Shown: positions 57,452 to 64,000, numbered from the stretch's first letter. The stretch: 64,000 nt of DNA from Subtercola sp. (GCA_025463745.1 JAODBB010000217.1:20790-84789), one strand, 5' to 3'. A program made the numbers and translations. The notes: a model not told the origin generated them from the letters alone.

Positions 57452-58124
57452 TCCCGATTCGTTGTGGAGCTGAGGCGACGGATTTCAAACTTGACCCCGG
57501 AGCTCAGTCGCGTCATCGGGAAAAATAATGGCTGATCTGGGCTTTAGCTGCGATGAGTCCGCTGACAGGGTCAAGTTGGAACTGTCTCCTCAGGTTCCGG
57601 ATTCGACACGGGTTGAACTCAATCACGCTCTTGTGCCGTCAATTTTGGAGCAAGGCCCTACGCATCTATCCGAACCTCGCAGTCAGGCGCCTGCGGGCGC
57701 TCCCGCTGCCGCATTGGCGTTGCTTCTGATAGCACTACTCGCCGCTCGCGACTAGCGCAAATACAGCTCGCATTTTCATGCACTTAGCTAGCGGATAACT
57801 GACGCGCCTCAAGACGATGTTTCAGGCTGTTCCCATCTTGTGGTAATCCGAGCGGGCGTCGGACAGCTCGTCTGCTGAGGTTTGGTTTTTCCAGCCGCGA
57901 GGCCGATCGACGCAGACAACTGGCGGTTGGCTGCTTCGCGATCGTGCAGGGACTTCGTGTGAGCGGGTCTCGACGGTGACGACGTGCACGTCATCCACGG
58001 TCTGGATGAGCCGCTAATGGCGAGGCGCGGCGTGAATCTCGGAGCGGTATGGCGTGAGAGGCGAGGGTGTGAAGTAACGCCCCGGCAGCGACCTTCTCAT
58101 CCGGCGGGATGAGGCAGAGTTGGG
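57452..58124. other. 673-bp intergenic region; repeat copy 2 and unidentified sequence
   Basis: It contains the 130-bp repeat copy 2 (57464-57593). A 75-codon plus-strand ORF (57528-57755) begins inside the repeat and is probably fortuitous. The remainder (57760-58124) has short minus-strand frames, for example one ending RGWKNQTSADELSDARSDYH, that may be a decayed gene end, but I cannot assign it. The tag gene ends at 58125. Confidence 0.55.
57464..57593. repeat. 130-bp MITE-like/IS-end repeat, copy 2
   Basis: It has the same length and orientation as copy 1. Its own ends form a longer inverted repeat: the left GGAGCTGAGGCGAC ... TTTCAAACTTGACCC matches the complement of the right end GGGTCAAGTTGGAACTGTCT. 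The better preserved inverted ends suggest this copy is younger or less decayed. Confidence 0.7.
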
Positions 58125-58751
58125 TCACGTGCGGGGCCACACGCCGGAGCTGCCGCGGCGATGGCTGTCGATTAAGTGGGTGTCGATGATGCCGATCGCT
58201 TCCATCAGCGCGAACATCGTTGTGGGTCCGACGAAGGAGAATCCCTGGGCCCGCAGCGCTTTGGACAGGGCCACCGACTCGTGCGAGACGGTGGGGATCT
58301 CGCCGAAGTCTCGAGGCTCGGGCGTCGTCTCGGGTTGGTGTGACCAGACGAACTCGACCAGTCCGCCTTGGTCGCGGAGCGCGATAGTGGCACTCGCGTT
58401 CGTGATTGCAGCGAGAATCTTCGCCCGGTTGCGCACGATGCCCGTATCTGCCAAGAGTCGTTCAACGTCCGTGTCGGTATAGCCGGCGACGATATCCGGG
58501 TCGAAGTGATGGAATGCTGTGCGGAACGCAGGGCGTTTACGGAGGATCGTCGCCCATGACAGGCCGGCCTGGAATGCTTCCAGGCTGATCCGTTCGTAGA
58601 GCCCGTGTTCGTCACGGACGGGCATGCCCCATTCTTGGTCGTAATAGTCCCGCAGGAGATCGTCGGTGGCAGCCCACGCGGGGCGGGCGAGCCCGTCGGG
58701 GCCGATGACGGCTCCGAGAGCAGCTTCCGTGGAGGGTTCAGGGTTCGGCAT
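58125..58751 (-). CDS. tag: DNA-3-methyladenine glycosylase I
   Basis: This 208-aa Tag protein has DYYDQEWGMPVRDEHGLYER, LSWATILRKRPAFRTAFHHF and GIVRNRAKILAAITNA, with the catalytic-pocket Glu/Trp/Tyr pattern of the family. The typical zinc site is partly altered: the DTHLIDSHRRG end is truncated relative to E. coli Tag (C/H ligands near both ends). It removes 3-methyladenine from DNA. It is the last gene of the alkylation-repair operon, one base after alkB. Confidence 0.9.
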   Translation of the reverse strand: MPNPEPSTEAALGAVIGPDGLARPAWAATDDLLRDYYDQEWGMPVRDEHGLYERISLEAFQAGLSWATILRKRPAFRTAFHHFDPDIVAGYTDTDVERLLADTGIVRNRAKILAAITNASATIALRDQGGLVEFVWSHQPETTPEPRDFGEIPTVSHESVALSKALRAQGFSFVGPTTMFALMEAIGIIDTHLIDSHRRGSSGVWPRT

Positions 58752-58752
58752 T

Positions 58753-59421
58753 TCAGCTCATTCCTGTGACGCGCATGGTGATGTTGATCCGGCCTCGATC
58801 CAGGCCGCTTTCGGCGGGTGCTGTGCCGGGATAGACCTTGGTGATCCCGTGGTAGGCGAGCCGAGAAGGCCCGCCGAAGACGAACAGGTCTCCAGATGCC
58901 AGATCGATGTTCTCGTAGGGCTGGTTGCGGTTTTCGGTGTTCCCGAACCTGAACTGGCAGGTGTCCCCGATCGAAAGCGACACGACGGGGGCGAGCGATA
59001 TCTCGTCTTTGTCTTGGTGCATGCCCATTCGGGCGATGTCGTCGTAGTAGTTCACCAGTGCCGTGTCGGGGGTGTAGTCGTCGCCTGCGTGCGGGTCGCC
59101 GGTCGCAGCGACGAGCGCTTTGCGGCCGAGGCTGACCATCCAGCCGGGGAAGTCGAGAACCCGGCTGCCGTTCACGTCGGTGGCGCGGCGGGTGTATTTG
59201 TAGGGCTGCCAATGCCACCCGAGGCATACGGTGCGCACCGACATTTCGTGGCCGCGGACTTTCGCCGCGCGCAGCGGCACGGGGCCTTGTACCCACTGCC
59301 GGAATTGGTCGACGATCCAGCTCTGTTGTTCGATGGTGAGCCATCCTGGCACCAGGTGCGCGCCGGGTGTGAGCTCGCGGCTCGGACGATCGAGGAAGTC
59401 GTCGCTGAAGAGGGTGCTCAT
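58753..59421 (-). CDS. alkB: AlkB-type 2-oxoglutarate/Fe(II) DNA dealkylase
   Basis: This 222-aa protein has the Fe site HxD in MGMHQDKDE and the distal His in SRLAYHGITKVY. The 2OG-binding Arg is in DRGRINITMRV. NYYDD and the nucleotide-recognition lid (WHWQPYKYTRRATDVNG) match bacterial AlkB. It oxidatively removes 1-methyladenine and 3-methylcytosine lesions. Its start overlaps the stop of the unknown gene upstream by 4 nt. Confidence 0.93.
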   Translation of the reverse strand: MSTLFSDDFLDRPSRELTPGAHLVPGWLTIEQQSWIVDQFRQWVQGPVPLRAAKVRGHEMSVRTVCLGWHWQPYKYTRRATDVNGSRVLDFPGWMVSLGRKALVAATGDPHAGDDYTPDTALVNYYDDIARMGMHQDKDEISLAPVVSLSIGDTCQFRFGNTENRNQPYENIDLASGDLFVFGGPSRLAYHGITKVYPGTAPAESGLDRGRINITMRVTGMS

Positions 59422-59951
59422 ACGTCACGCTCCGGGTGGATCTGGGCGAGTTCGGCGCCATCGATGCGCCAAGTGCCGCCATTGGCCGTCGCCCCCGTCA
59501 GGCCATCGAGGTGTTGGATACCCGCCAGTCGATGCAGGGTGGGCGCGGCAGCGGAGGCGAATCCGATCGTGGAGGCAGCGGCCCAGTTCGTGGACCAGAT
59601 GAGTCGGCGGATCATTTGAGCCAGCCCCGCCGGCGCCCCGCCGAGGACGTACAAGTCCGGGTAGAACCTGACAAGATTTCGCGCTTCACGCATCCATGAG
59701 GCGGCGGCGTCCGGCCACTCGATGGAGTCGAAAACGAAACCTCCCTGGTTTCTCCATGCGGTCGCGAAAGCTTTTGCGGCGGCCGCGGAATGCGGGTCAT
59801 CGCTGTGCCCGATCGTGACTGTTTCGGCACCGCGGGCCAGGGCGAGGCGGACCATCTGGTCGATCTCCTCTGCCGCGTGTGGCTTGGGCTGGGTGTGGGC
59901 ACCCACCACGGCGGCGACGCGGGCGTCGTCGAGGCGGGGAGAGAGCGTCAT
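59418..59951 (-). CDS. Hypothetical protein of the alkylation-repair operon
   Basis: The product is 177 aa, with no signal peptide or TM segment. It has an alpha/beta pattern reminiscent of a Rossmann-like half: ALARGAETVTIGHSDDPHSA, AWRNQGGFVFDSIEWPDAAA, FYPDLYVLGGAPAGLAQMIR. I do not recognise the family. Four-base overlaps with genes on both sides (alkB downstream, the Ada-Zn gene upstream) show it is translationally coupled into a DNA-repair operon, so a role in alkylation damage processing or signalling is inferred only from context. Confidence 0.7.
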   Translation of the reverse strand: MTLSPRLDDARVAAVVGAHTQPKPHAAEEIDQMVRLALARGAETVTIGHSDDPHSAAAAKAFATAWRNQGGFVFDSIEWPDAAASWMREARNLVRFYPDLYVLGGAPAGLAQMIRRLIWSTNWAAASTIGFASAAAPTLHRLAGIQHLDGLTGATANGGTWRIDGAELAQIHPERDV

Positions 59952-60244
59952 TGCGGCGCCCCTGTAGCGATCTTCCAGGCGCGATACTTTTCAGGCATAC
60001 ATGTCCCGCAGGGGCGGAATCCAGCGGCGATCGCGGTCTGTTCGTCGGCGAAGAAGGCCCTGTTCCTGACATAGCCGCGGTGGGCGATCGCGCGCCGAGC
60101 CGCGGGGCAATCGAGGCGCCCGTAAATCTTCGATCCTCGGTGTCCGCCTAGCAGTCCTGGGGTCGCCGATGCGTAGGGGCGTCGGTCGGAGCCGAGAAGC
60201 GTGTAAGTCTTCCCAGGTCCGGCGAGCTGATCAGTGTTGGTCAT
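59948..60244 (-). CDS. Stand-alone Ada metal-binding-like domain protein
   Basis: This 98-aa protein resembles the N-terminal zinc domain of Ada: GSKIYGRLDCPAARRAI, NRAFFADEQTAIAAGFRPCG and TCMPEKYRAWK. E. coli Ada uses four Cys (FCRPSC ... CxxC), the first being the phosphotriester methyl acceptor. Here that position appears as Gly (YGRLDC), leaving three Cys, so methyl-phosphotriester repair and methyl-switch signalling by the classical mechanism look unlikely. It may bind DNA or metal. Coupled to flanking genes. Confidence 0.82.
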   Translation of the reverse strand: MTNTDQLAGPGKTYTLLGSDRRPYASATPGLLGGHRGSKIYGRLDCPAARRAIAHRGYVRNRAFFADEQTAIAAGFRPCGTCMPEKYRAWKIATGAPQ

Positions 60245-60246
60245 GT

Positions 60247-60978
60247 TCAGCCGGCTTCGTGGAAGACGAGGGCTAGCGTGTGGCGTTCGCCGGAACGGAT
60301 CGCTGACACCCCATGCCGTACCGGTGCCGCCGACCAGCCGCGTTTGGATTCAACGGGCCGGTCCCGGGTCGTGAACAGGTATCCGTGGCCGTGTGGCAGC
60401 AAGGTTGCTGTGCCGCGGGATTGGGCGCGTGGCCGCTGCTCGAGGAGCAGGAATTCACCGCCGGTGTGGTCGACGCCTGGCTCGTTCAGGTTGATGACGA
60501 CCTGCAGCGGGAACACGAGGTCGCCGTAAAGGTCACGGTGCAGTGCGTTCCAGTCTTTCTCACCGTATTTCAGCAGGATCGCGGAGGACCTAGTCTGGCC
60601 GGCCTCGTGACACATCTCCAGCCACTCGTCGAGTGTTTCCGGCCATGGTGCGACGCGTCCGAGTTTGTCGTACCAGTCCCTGGCGATCGGCAGCAGGCGC
60701 GGGTAAAGGGCTTGCTTGAGTCGTTCGATCGGCTCCGGATACGGCGTGTTGAAGTAGCGGTACTCGCCTTCGCCGAAACGGTGACGGCCCATGTTCACGG
60801 TGCTTCGGAACGCGGCGTCGTTGGAGTACATCTCCCGGATCTCGACCGTCTCCTCGGGCGTTAGCAGCTGCGGCAATAGGGCTCCGCCGTACTCGTTGAT
60901 CTCCTCGGTGATACTGTCCCAGTCGCCGGATGCGACGCGGATCTCCCAGACGTCGTTTTTCAACTGCTTGGCGCTCAT
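60247..60978 (-). CDS. 2OG-Fe(II) oxygenase of the prolyl-hydroxylase-like type
   Basis: This 243-aa protein has the Fe-binding HxD in NALHRDLYGDLVFPLQ and the distal His plus 2OG Arg region in RHGVSAIRSGERHTLALVFH. YGGALLPQLLTPEETVEIRE is the N-terminal helix of this group. It is distinct from AlkB in the same operon. Located between the Ada-like methyltransferase and Ada-Zn genes, it probably acts on alkylated nucleic acid or protein, but the substrate is unproven. Start overlaps the stop of the upstream gene. Confidence 0.87.
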   Translation of the reverse strand: MSAKQLKNDVWEIRVASGDWDSITEEINEYGGALLPQLLTPEETVEIREMYSNDAAFRSTVNMGRHRFGEGEYRYFNTPYPEPIERLKQALYPRLLPIARDWYDKLGRVAPWPETLDEWLEMCHEAGQTRSSAILLKYGEKDWNALHRDLYGDLVFPLQVVINLNEPGVDHTGGEFLLLEQRPRAQSRGTATLLPHGHGYLFTTRDRPVESKRGWSAAPVRHGVSAIRSGERHTLALVFHEAG

Positions 60979-61601
60979 GCGGCTGCCTCCATTTCCAGTA
61001 GTGCGGTCTTAGCGGCGAGGCCACCGATGTAGCCGCCGAGGGTGCCGTCAGTTCGAAGCACACGGTGGCAGGGGACCACGATCGGCAGAGGGTTGGTGCC
61101 GCAGGCCGTGCCGACGGCGCGGACAGCGTTCGGATTACCGACGATTGTGGCGACCTGCTTGTAGCTCTGGGTCATTCCGTAGCCGATCTCGGGGAGGTGT
61201 TTCTGCACCAGCCGGCGAAACCCGGACGACAGCGACAGGTCCAGGTTCAGATCGAAGGTTTTGCGTCTGCGGTCGAAGTACTCCTCGACCTCGAAAGCGG
61301 CCGCATCCAGTCGCTTGGGTGCTTTGAGGATGCGGCGGCTGACCTTTGTGCCGAGAGTGTCGAGGACCTTGTCGAAATCTTCGCTCTCGTATGCCACGCG
61401 CAGCAGTCCTCTTTCGGTGGCTGCGAGGAGCAGTGTGCCGACCGGAGTGTCGATGGTCGTGTAGGCGATGTCCAGAATTCCGGCCTGCTGGGCTGACTCT
61501 TCAAGCCTGCGATGTAGCCGCTCCATCATCTCTGTCGAAGGCAGGGCGCTGTGAGCGAGGAGGTCGGAGATCTCCTGATCGCCGGTGGTGTCGGTGTTCA
61601 T
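60975..61601 (-). CDS. Methylated-DNA--protein-cysteine methyltransferase with N-terminal extension
   Basis: This 208-aa protein has the active-site motif IVVPCHRVLRTDGTLGGYIG near residue 172 and the Ada/Ogt helix-turn (QSYKQVATIVGNPNAVRAVG). The roughly 45-residue N-terminal extension (EISDLLAHSALPSTEMMERL) is helical, unlike Ogt, and looks like the short domain that would contact a sigma factor. The gene overlaps the ECF sigma gene upstream by 4 nt. I infer a dual role as repair enzyme and sensor/anti-sigma; this is not shown by sequence alone. Confidence 0.85.
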   Translation of the reverse strand: MNTDTTGDQEISDLLAHSALPSTEMMERLHRRLEESAQQAGILDIAYTTIDTPVGTLLLAATERGLLRVAYESEDFDKVLDTLGTKVSRRILKAPKRLDAAAFEVEEYFDRRRKTFDLNLDLSLSSGFRRLVQKHLPEIGYGMTQSYKQVATIVGNPNAVRAVGTACGTNPLPIVVPCHRVLRTDGTLGGYIGGLAAKTALLEMEAAA

Positions 61602-62098
61602 TCTGATGCTCCTTTCGAATGTGTGCCGGCGAACGTTTTTCGCAGGCTCTTGATGCCATCAGATGCGGCCCGCCGGGCTGCATCCGTCGTCCCGCCAAGG
61701 ATTTCGGCGATTTCTAGATAGGGAAGTCCAGCGAGGTAGTGGTACGCGATGACTTGTCGCTGTTTCTGGGGAACGGTCTTCACATGGTCCCAGATCTCGG
61801 TATCCGCGGTGGCCGGGACCCCCAGTGAGGAAGGCTGATCGGGTACGACGTCGACAGGGATGGCGATGCGTTTTTGAACGCGAATGATGTCAATCGCTTT
61901 TCTGTGTGCGATCGTAACCAGCCACGCCTGAATGTTGGCGTCATCCGGTAACGTCGGATAGGCCTTCATCGCAGAGATGAACGTTTCAGACCAGGCATCG
62001 TCGGCGTCGTCGAATCCGACGACGGCTCTGCAGACGCGCAGGACCGTGGCGCCGTGCTCGGCCACGATGCTCTCGAAGGGTTTCTTAGTGTTCATCAC
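61598..62098 (-). CDS. ECF-type RNA polymerase sigma factor of the alkylation-repair operon
   Basis: This 166-aa sigma-70 family protein has region 2 at about residues 10-75 (DDADDAWSETFISAMKAYPT, AWLVTIAHRKAIDIIRVQ) and region 4 at about 110-160 (VPQKQRQVIAYHYLAGLPYL, EIAEILGGTTDAARRA). It starts at GTG 62098 or ATG 62095. A CTCACGT-N15-CGTCTAC element ends so close to the start that the message should be leaderless or nearly so. It probably directs its own operon plus the ogt and TMEM175-like promoters that carry the same element. Confidence 0.9.
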   Translation of the reverse strand: MMNTKKPFESIVAEHGATVLRVCRAVVGFDDADDAWSETFISAMKAYPTLPDDANIQAWLVTIAHRKAIDIIRVQKRIAIPVDVVPDQPSSLGVPATADTEIWDHVKTVPQKQRQVIAYHYLAGLPYLEIAEILGGTTDAARRAASDGIKSLRKTFAGTHSKGASE

Positions 62099-62130
62099 TC
62101 AGTAGACGCGATCAGGGAGTGCGACGTGAG
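62099..62130 (-). promoter_or_regulatory. ECF promoter candidate for the sigma/repair operon
   Basis: Reading on the minus strand: CTCACGT (62130-62124), 15 bases, CGTCT (62108-62104), then AC. It is identical in spacing and core to the sites before ogt and the TMEM175-like gene. The predicted start of transcription (about 62097) coincides with the sigma start codon. Confidence 0.7.
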
Positions 62131-62139
62131 ATGGTGACG

Positions 62140-62673
62140 TCAAAAGAGTTTTTCCGCGTCCACGAGCTCTCTGGCGGCTCGCGATTCCTCGGTCTCTTCT
62201 AGATCCAGAAGGAACTGCTTCCGCCTGAGGCCGCCGGCATACCCGGTCAGTTTCCCGCCCTTGCCGACCGCACGGTGACACGGGACGATGATGCACAGCG
62301 GGTTCTGCCCGACTGCCTTCCCGACCTGCTGAGCCAGTGACTTGTTCCCCAGACTCTCCGCGAGGTCACCATATGTCGTCGTGGTTCCCGACGGGATCTC
62401 CTTCAACAACGCCCAGACCTGCTCCTGAAAGTGATCGCCGCGAGTCACCGTCGTCAGATTGAACGTCGTTCGTCCTTCCCGAAAATACTCACCGAGTTGA
62501 ACCGATGCGACCGCAAGCACCACATCGTCGAACGCCTCGACGCGATCACCGAAGGTATCTGCGGGCGGCATGTACCAGTGATGGGGGAAATAGAGCCCTG
62601 TCAACGCCTCACCCATCGCGACAAGCGTGATCTGCCCGAGAGGGCTCTCAATCACCGCGTGACGTGTATCCAT
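62140..62673 (-). CDS. ogt: Methylated-DNA--protein-cysteine methyltransferase
   Basis: The product is 177 aa from ATG 62673 (MDTRHAVIESPLGQITLVAM); GAGAGGAACGG lies upstream. The active site is IIVPCHRAVGKGGKLTGYAG, the helix-turn is TTTYGDLAESLGNKSLAQQVG, and the extra-strand N-domain is of normal Ogt length. It repairs O6-methylguanine and O4-methylthymine by irreversible transfer to Cys. It is upstream of the sigma operon on the same strand, with 41 bases between, and has its own copy of the ECF promoter motif. It is the second MGMT-type protein in the cluster. Confidence 0.93.
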   Translation of the reverse strand: MDTRHAVIESPLGQITLVAMGEALTGLYFPHHWYMPPADTFGDRVEAFDDVVLAVASVQLGEYFREGRTTFNLTTVTRGDHFQEQVWALLKEIPSGTTTTYGDLAESLGNKSLAQQVGKAVGQNPLCIIVPCHRAVGKGGKLTGYAGGLRRKQFLLDLEETEESRAARELVDAEKLF

Positions 62674-62706
62674 TAGTCCGTTCCTCTCTCGTAACGACGA
62701 TCTCAT

Positions 62707-62738
62707 TCAGAAGACGCTGCGCACCAGCGAAACGTGAG
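62707..62738 (-). promoter_or_regulatory. ECF promoter candidate for ogt
   Basis: Minus strand: CTCACGT (62738-62732), 15 bases, CGTCT (62716-62712), then TCTGA. Predicted transcription start is about 30 bases before the ogt ATG. Confidence 0.7.
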
Positions 62739-62797
62739 GACGCGCAGTCTTGGAAGTTTGGAGGTCTTGCTCGGGCCCGAACTTCTCAGCGGCTCAG

Positions 62798-62826
62798 CTC
62801 ACGTCTCCGATGTGTCCGACGTCTAC
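62798..62826 (+). promoter_or_regulatory. ECF promoter candidate for the TMEM175-like gene
   Basis: Plus strand: CTCACGT (62798-62804), 15 bases, CGTCTAC (62820-62826). It has the same core and spacing as the two minus-strand sites. It would give a 5' leader of about 50 bases before ATG 62881. Confidence 0.65.
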
Positions 62827-62880
62827 CAGGTAGAGATCTTTCGATCTGGCGACGAGCCACAAACCTTCAAAGGACAGCCG

Positions 62881-63612
62881 ATGCGACTCACACCCTCCAC
62901 CAAAATGGTCCGGATTGGCCGCCTCGAGATGTTCAGTGATGGCGCCTTCGCCATCATCATCACGCTCCTGGTTCTGGAGATTCATCGACCAACTGGTGAA
63001 CCCGGGCAGTTAGGCGAGGAACTGATTCGAGAGTGGCCGTCTTATCTGGCCTACGGCGTCGCCTTCGTCTACATCGGCGTTATCTGGCTGAACCATCACT
63101 ACGTCTTCAGCCTGCTCTCGCACACTGATCTGTCACTTCAGTGGATCAATTTCGGCATCGTGGGTACCAGCGCCCTCATACCGTTCCCCACAGGCGTTCT
63201 AGCCGGCGCATTCGCATCGAACAATCTCGACGATCAGAGGAGCGCGGTGCTGCTCTATTCGCTGATCGCCTTTCTCATGTCGATTTCGTGGATACCGTTG
63301 TTTCTGTACCTACGCCGCAACCCGGCCACCCTCAAGCCGACTGAAAGACCCAACCACTTCACCATCGAGATCATCCGGCCAGCAGCCGGAGCAGCCGGCT
63401 ACGTTCTGGCCGCCGCGTTGGGATGGTTCGTCGCGCCGATCGCCGCAGTTGTCATCTTCGTTCTAATAGTCATCTACTATGCCGCAACCAGCACAGGACT
63501 CAGCACCGGCATCCGCAACGATTCGGAAACCACGTCCTTGTCTGCGAACGACGGCAGTCACGAGAGTGTAGACCGTTTACCACTTTCGGTAGGAACGTCG
63601 GACCTTACGTAA
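62881..63612 (+). CDS. TMEM175-like (DUF1211) putative potassium channel
   Basis: The product is 243 aa from ATG 62881 (AAAGGACAGCCG upstream); the longer ORF-track start would run through the promoter motif. The first helix carries the FSD filter motif of bacterial TMEM175 (LEMFSDGAFAIIITLLVLEI). About six TM helices follow (YLAYGVAFVYIGVIWLNHHY, AAGYVLAAALGWFVAPIAAV) and a polar C-terminal tail. Bacterial members conduct K+. It is divergent from ogt and appears to share the ECF promoter type of the repair genes. Its stop codon lies in a 26-bp palindrome. Confidence 0.87.
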   Translation: MRLTPSTKMVRIGRLEMFSDGAFAIIITLLVLEIHRPTGEPGQLGEELIREWPSYLAYGVAFVYIGVIWLNHHYVFSLLSHTDLSLQWINFGIVGTSALIPFPTGVLAGAFASNNLDDQRSAVLLYSLIAFLMSISWIPLFLYLRRNPATLKPTERPNHFTIEIIRPAAGAAGYVLAAALGWFVAPIAAVVIFVLIVIYYAATSTGLSTGIRNDSETTSLSANDGSHESVDRLPLSVGTSDLT

Positions 63613-63621
63613 GGTCCGACG
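63596..63621. terminator. 26-bp perfect palindrome overlapping the TMEM175-like stop codon
   Basis: CGTCGGACCTTAC followed by GTAAGGTCCGACG; the TAA at 63610-63612 is inside it. There is no U-tract after it, so it may be a Rho-independent-like 3' hairpin for RNA stability or a DNA-binding site. Confidence 0.55.
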
Positions 63622-63881
63622 CCGGACTCTCAACCCAATGGCAAAGGATTGTCGATTCTCTCGTGGTCGAGGAGCACTGCGGCTCGCACCATACTCTGAA
63701 TAGCCGCCGCCGTCCGATCAAATGACACAGTTATCTGGCTTTCCAGATGCAGCTCTAGGTTGAATTCCACGACTCCGCAGCAACGACTCGATCCTCGACC
63801 GAACTCCGAGCTCGCATTGGTGCCTGACGAGTCGACGACCTCGATTTCGGACAGCCTGTGTCTCGAAAACCTCAGGCGGAT

Positions 63882-64000
63882 TCAACTGGTCGTAGCAACA
63901 GGGGTCTCGTCTGTGGTTGAGAGTAGTTGATCGAGAGCGTGTGCGGGGGTGATTCCGGCGAGGGTGCGTCGTGGCCGTTGGTTCAGCTCGGTGGCGACCT
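63882..64000 (-). mobile_element. IS30-family transposase, C-terminal end (runs off the window)
   Basis: Minus-strand translation from the edge reads VATELNQRPRRTLAGITPAH then ALDQLLSTTDETPVATTS and stop. ELNxRPRxTLxxxTPAxxLxxLL is the C-terminal signature of IS30 transposases. The element extends to the right beyond the window. The stop sits in GGATTCAACTGGTCGTAGCAACA, probably the terminal inverted repeat, so the IS boundary is near 63870-63880. Confidence 0.85.

Noticed and set aside
57528-57755. 75-codon ORF with a hydrophobic C-terminus
   Set aside because: Its first third lies inside the 130-bp repeat and the rest shows no family resemblance; probably fortuitous.
63423-63725. 100-codon plus-strand ORF near the right edge
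   Set aside because: It overlaps the TMEM175-like gene in another frame and has no family features.

Overview
The window looks like chromosomal DNA of a high-GC Gram-positive actinobacterium, most likely a Microbacteriaceae-type soil or plant-associated organism. This rests on strong G/C third-position bias, long antisense shadow ORFs, GTG starts, ATGA-type overlaps, F420/FMN luciferase-like oxidoreductases, an ECF42-DGPF pair and the many sugar ABC systems. The genus assignment is inference; there is no rRNA or tRNA in the window.

Layout. (1) 1-7.8 kb: a tandem Lrp/AsnC regulator and a complete Opp/Dpp-type peptide ABC importer (SBP, two permeases, two ATPases) ending in a BPL_N amidotransferase-like protein with a Gly/Ser linker. 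(2) 7.8-13.6 kb: ECF42 sigma factor with its YciI/DGPF partner, a ZIP metal transporter with a DtxR-type box over its start codon, a 40-aa membrane peptide, dodecin, an unknown protein, and a WxL-like secreted protein with a DUF916-like membrane-anchored partner. (3) 13.7-20.8 kb: PucR regulator divergent from a tightly coupled NCS1 permease / LLM flavin oxidoreductase / M24 hydrolase / threonine-synthase-like PLP enzyme / second LLM operon, a candidate N-heterocycle catabolic pathway. (4) 21-32.6 kb: an RpiB-like isomerase, an IS110 fossil, and an L-rhamnose-type operon on the minus strand (kinase, class II aldolase, ABC importer, bifunctional aldolase/dehydrogenase, PfkB kinase) facing a DeoR regulator. 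(5) 32.8-41.4 kb: aldo/keto reductase, a second sugar-type ABC importer, GMC dehydrogenase with a gluconate-2-dehydrogenase-type small subunit, and a nucleoside hydrolase. Regions 4 and 5 share a 24-bp operator, TGYTAC-N12-GTARCA. (6) 41.4-44.5 kb: three consecutive decayed genes (ALDH, M24 peptidase, glycoside hydrolase). (7) 44.6-57.6 kb: a block bounded by two 130-bp repeats, holding a PucR regulator, an eight-gene proteostasis/redox operon (dnaK-grpE-cbpA-cbpM-clpB-trxC-UBP zinc finger-cNMP/TrxR-like flavoprotein) and a second NCS1 permease. (8) 58.1-63.6 kb: an alkylation-repair operon (ogt, ECF sigma, Ada-like methyltransferase, 2OG oxygenase, Ada-Zn protein, unknown, alkB, tag) divergent from a TMEM175-like channel. 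(9) The right edge enters an IS30-family transposase.

The most informative unexplained signal is a bipartite promoter motif, CTCACGT-N15-CGTCTWC. It occurs three times in region 8: before ogt, before the sigma gene and before the TMEM175-like gene. This predicts an autoregulated ECF regulon for alkylation damage that does not use an Ada/AraC activator. Other signals worth a look are the N-heterocycle operon, the proteostasis operon inside a repeat-bounded block, and the shared sugar-operon operator.
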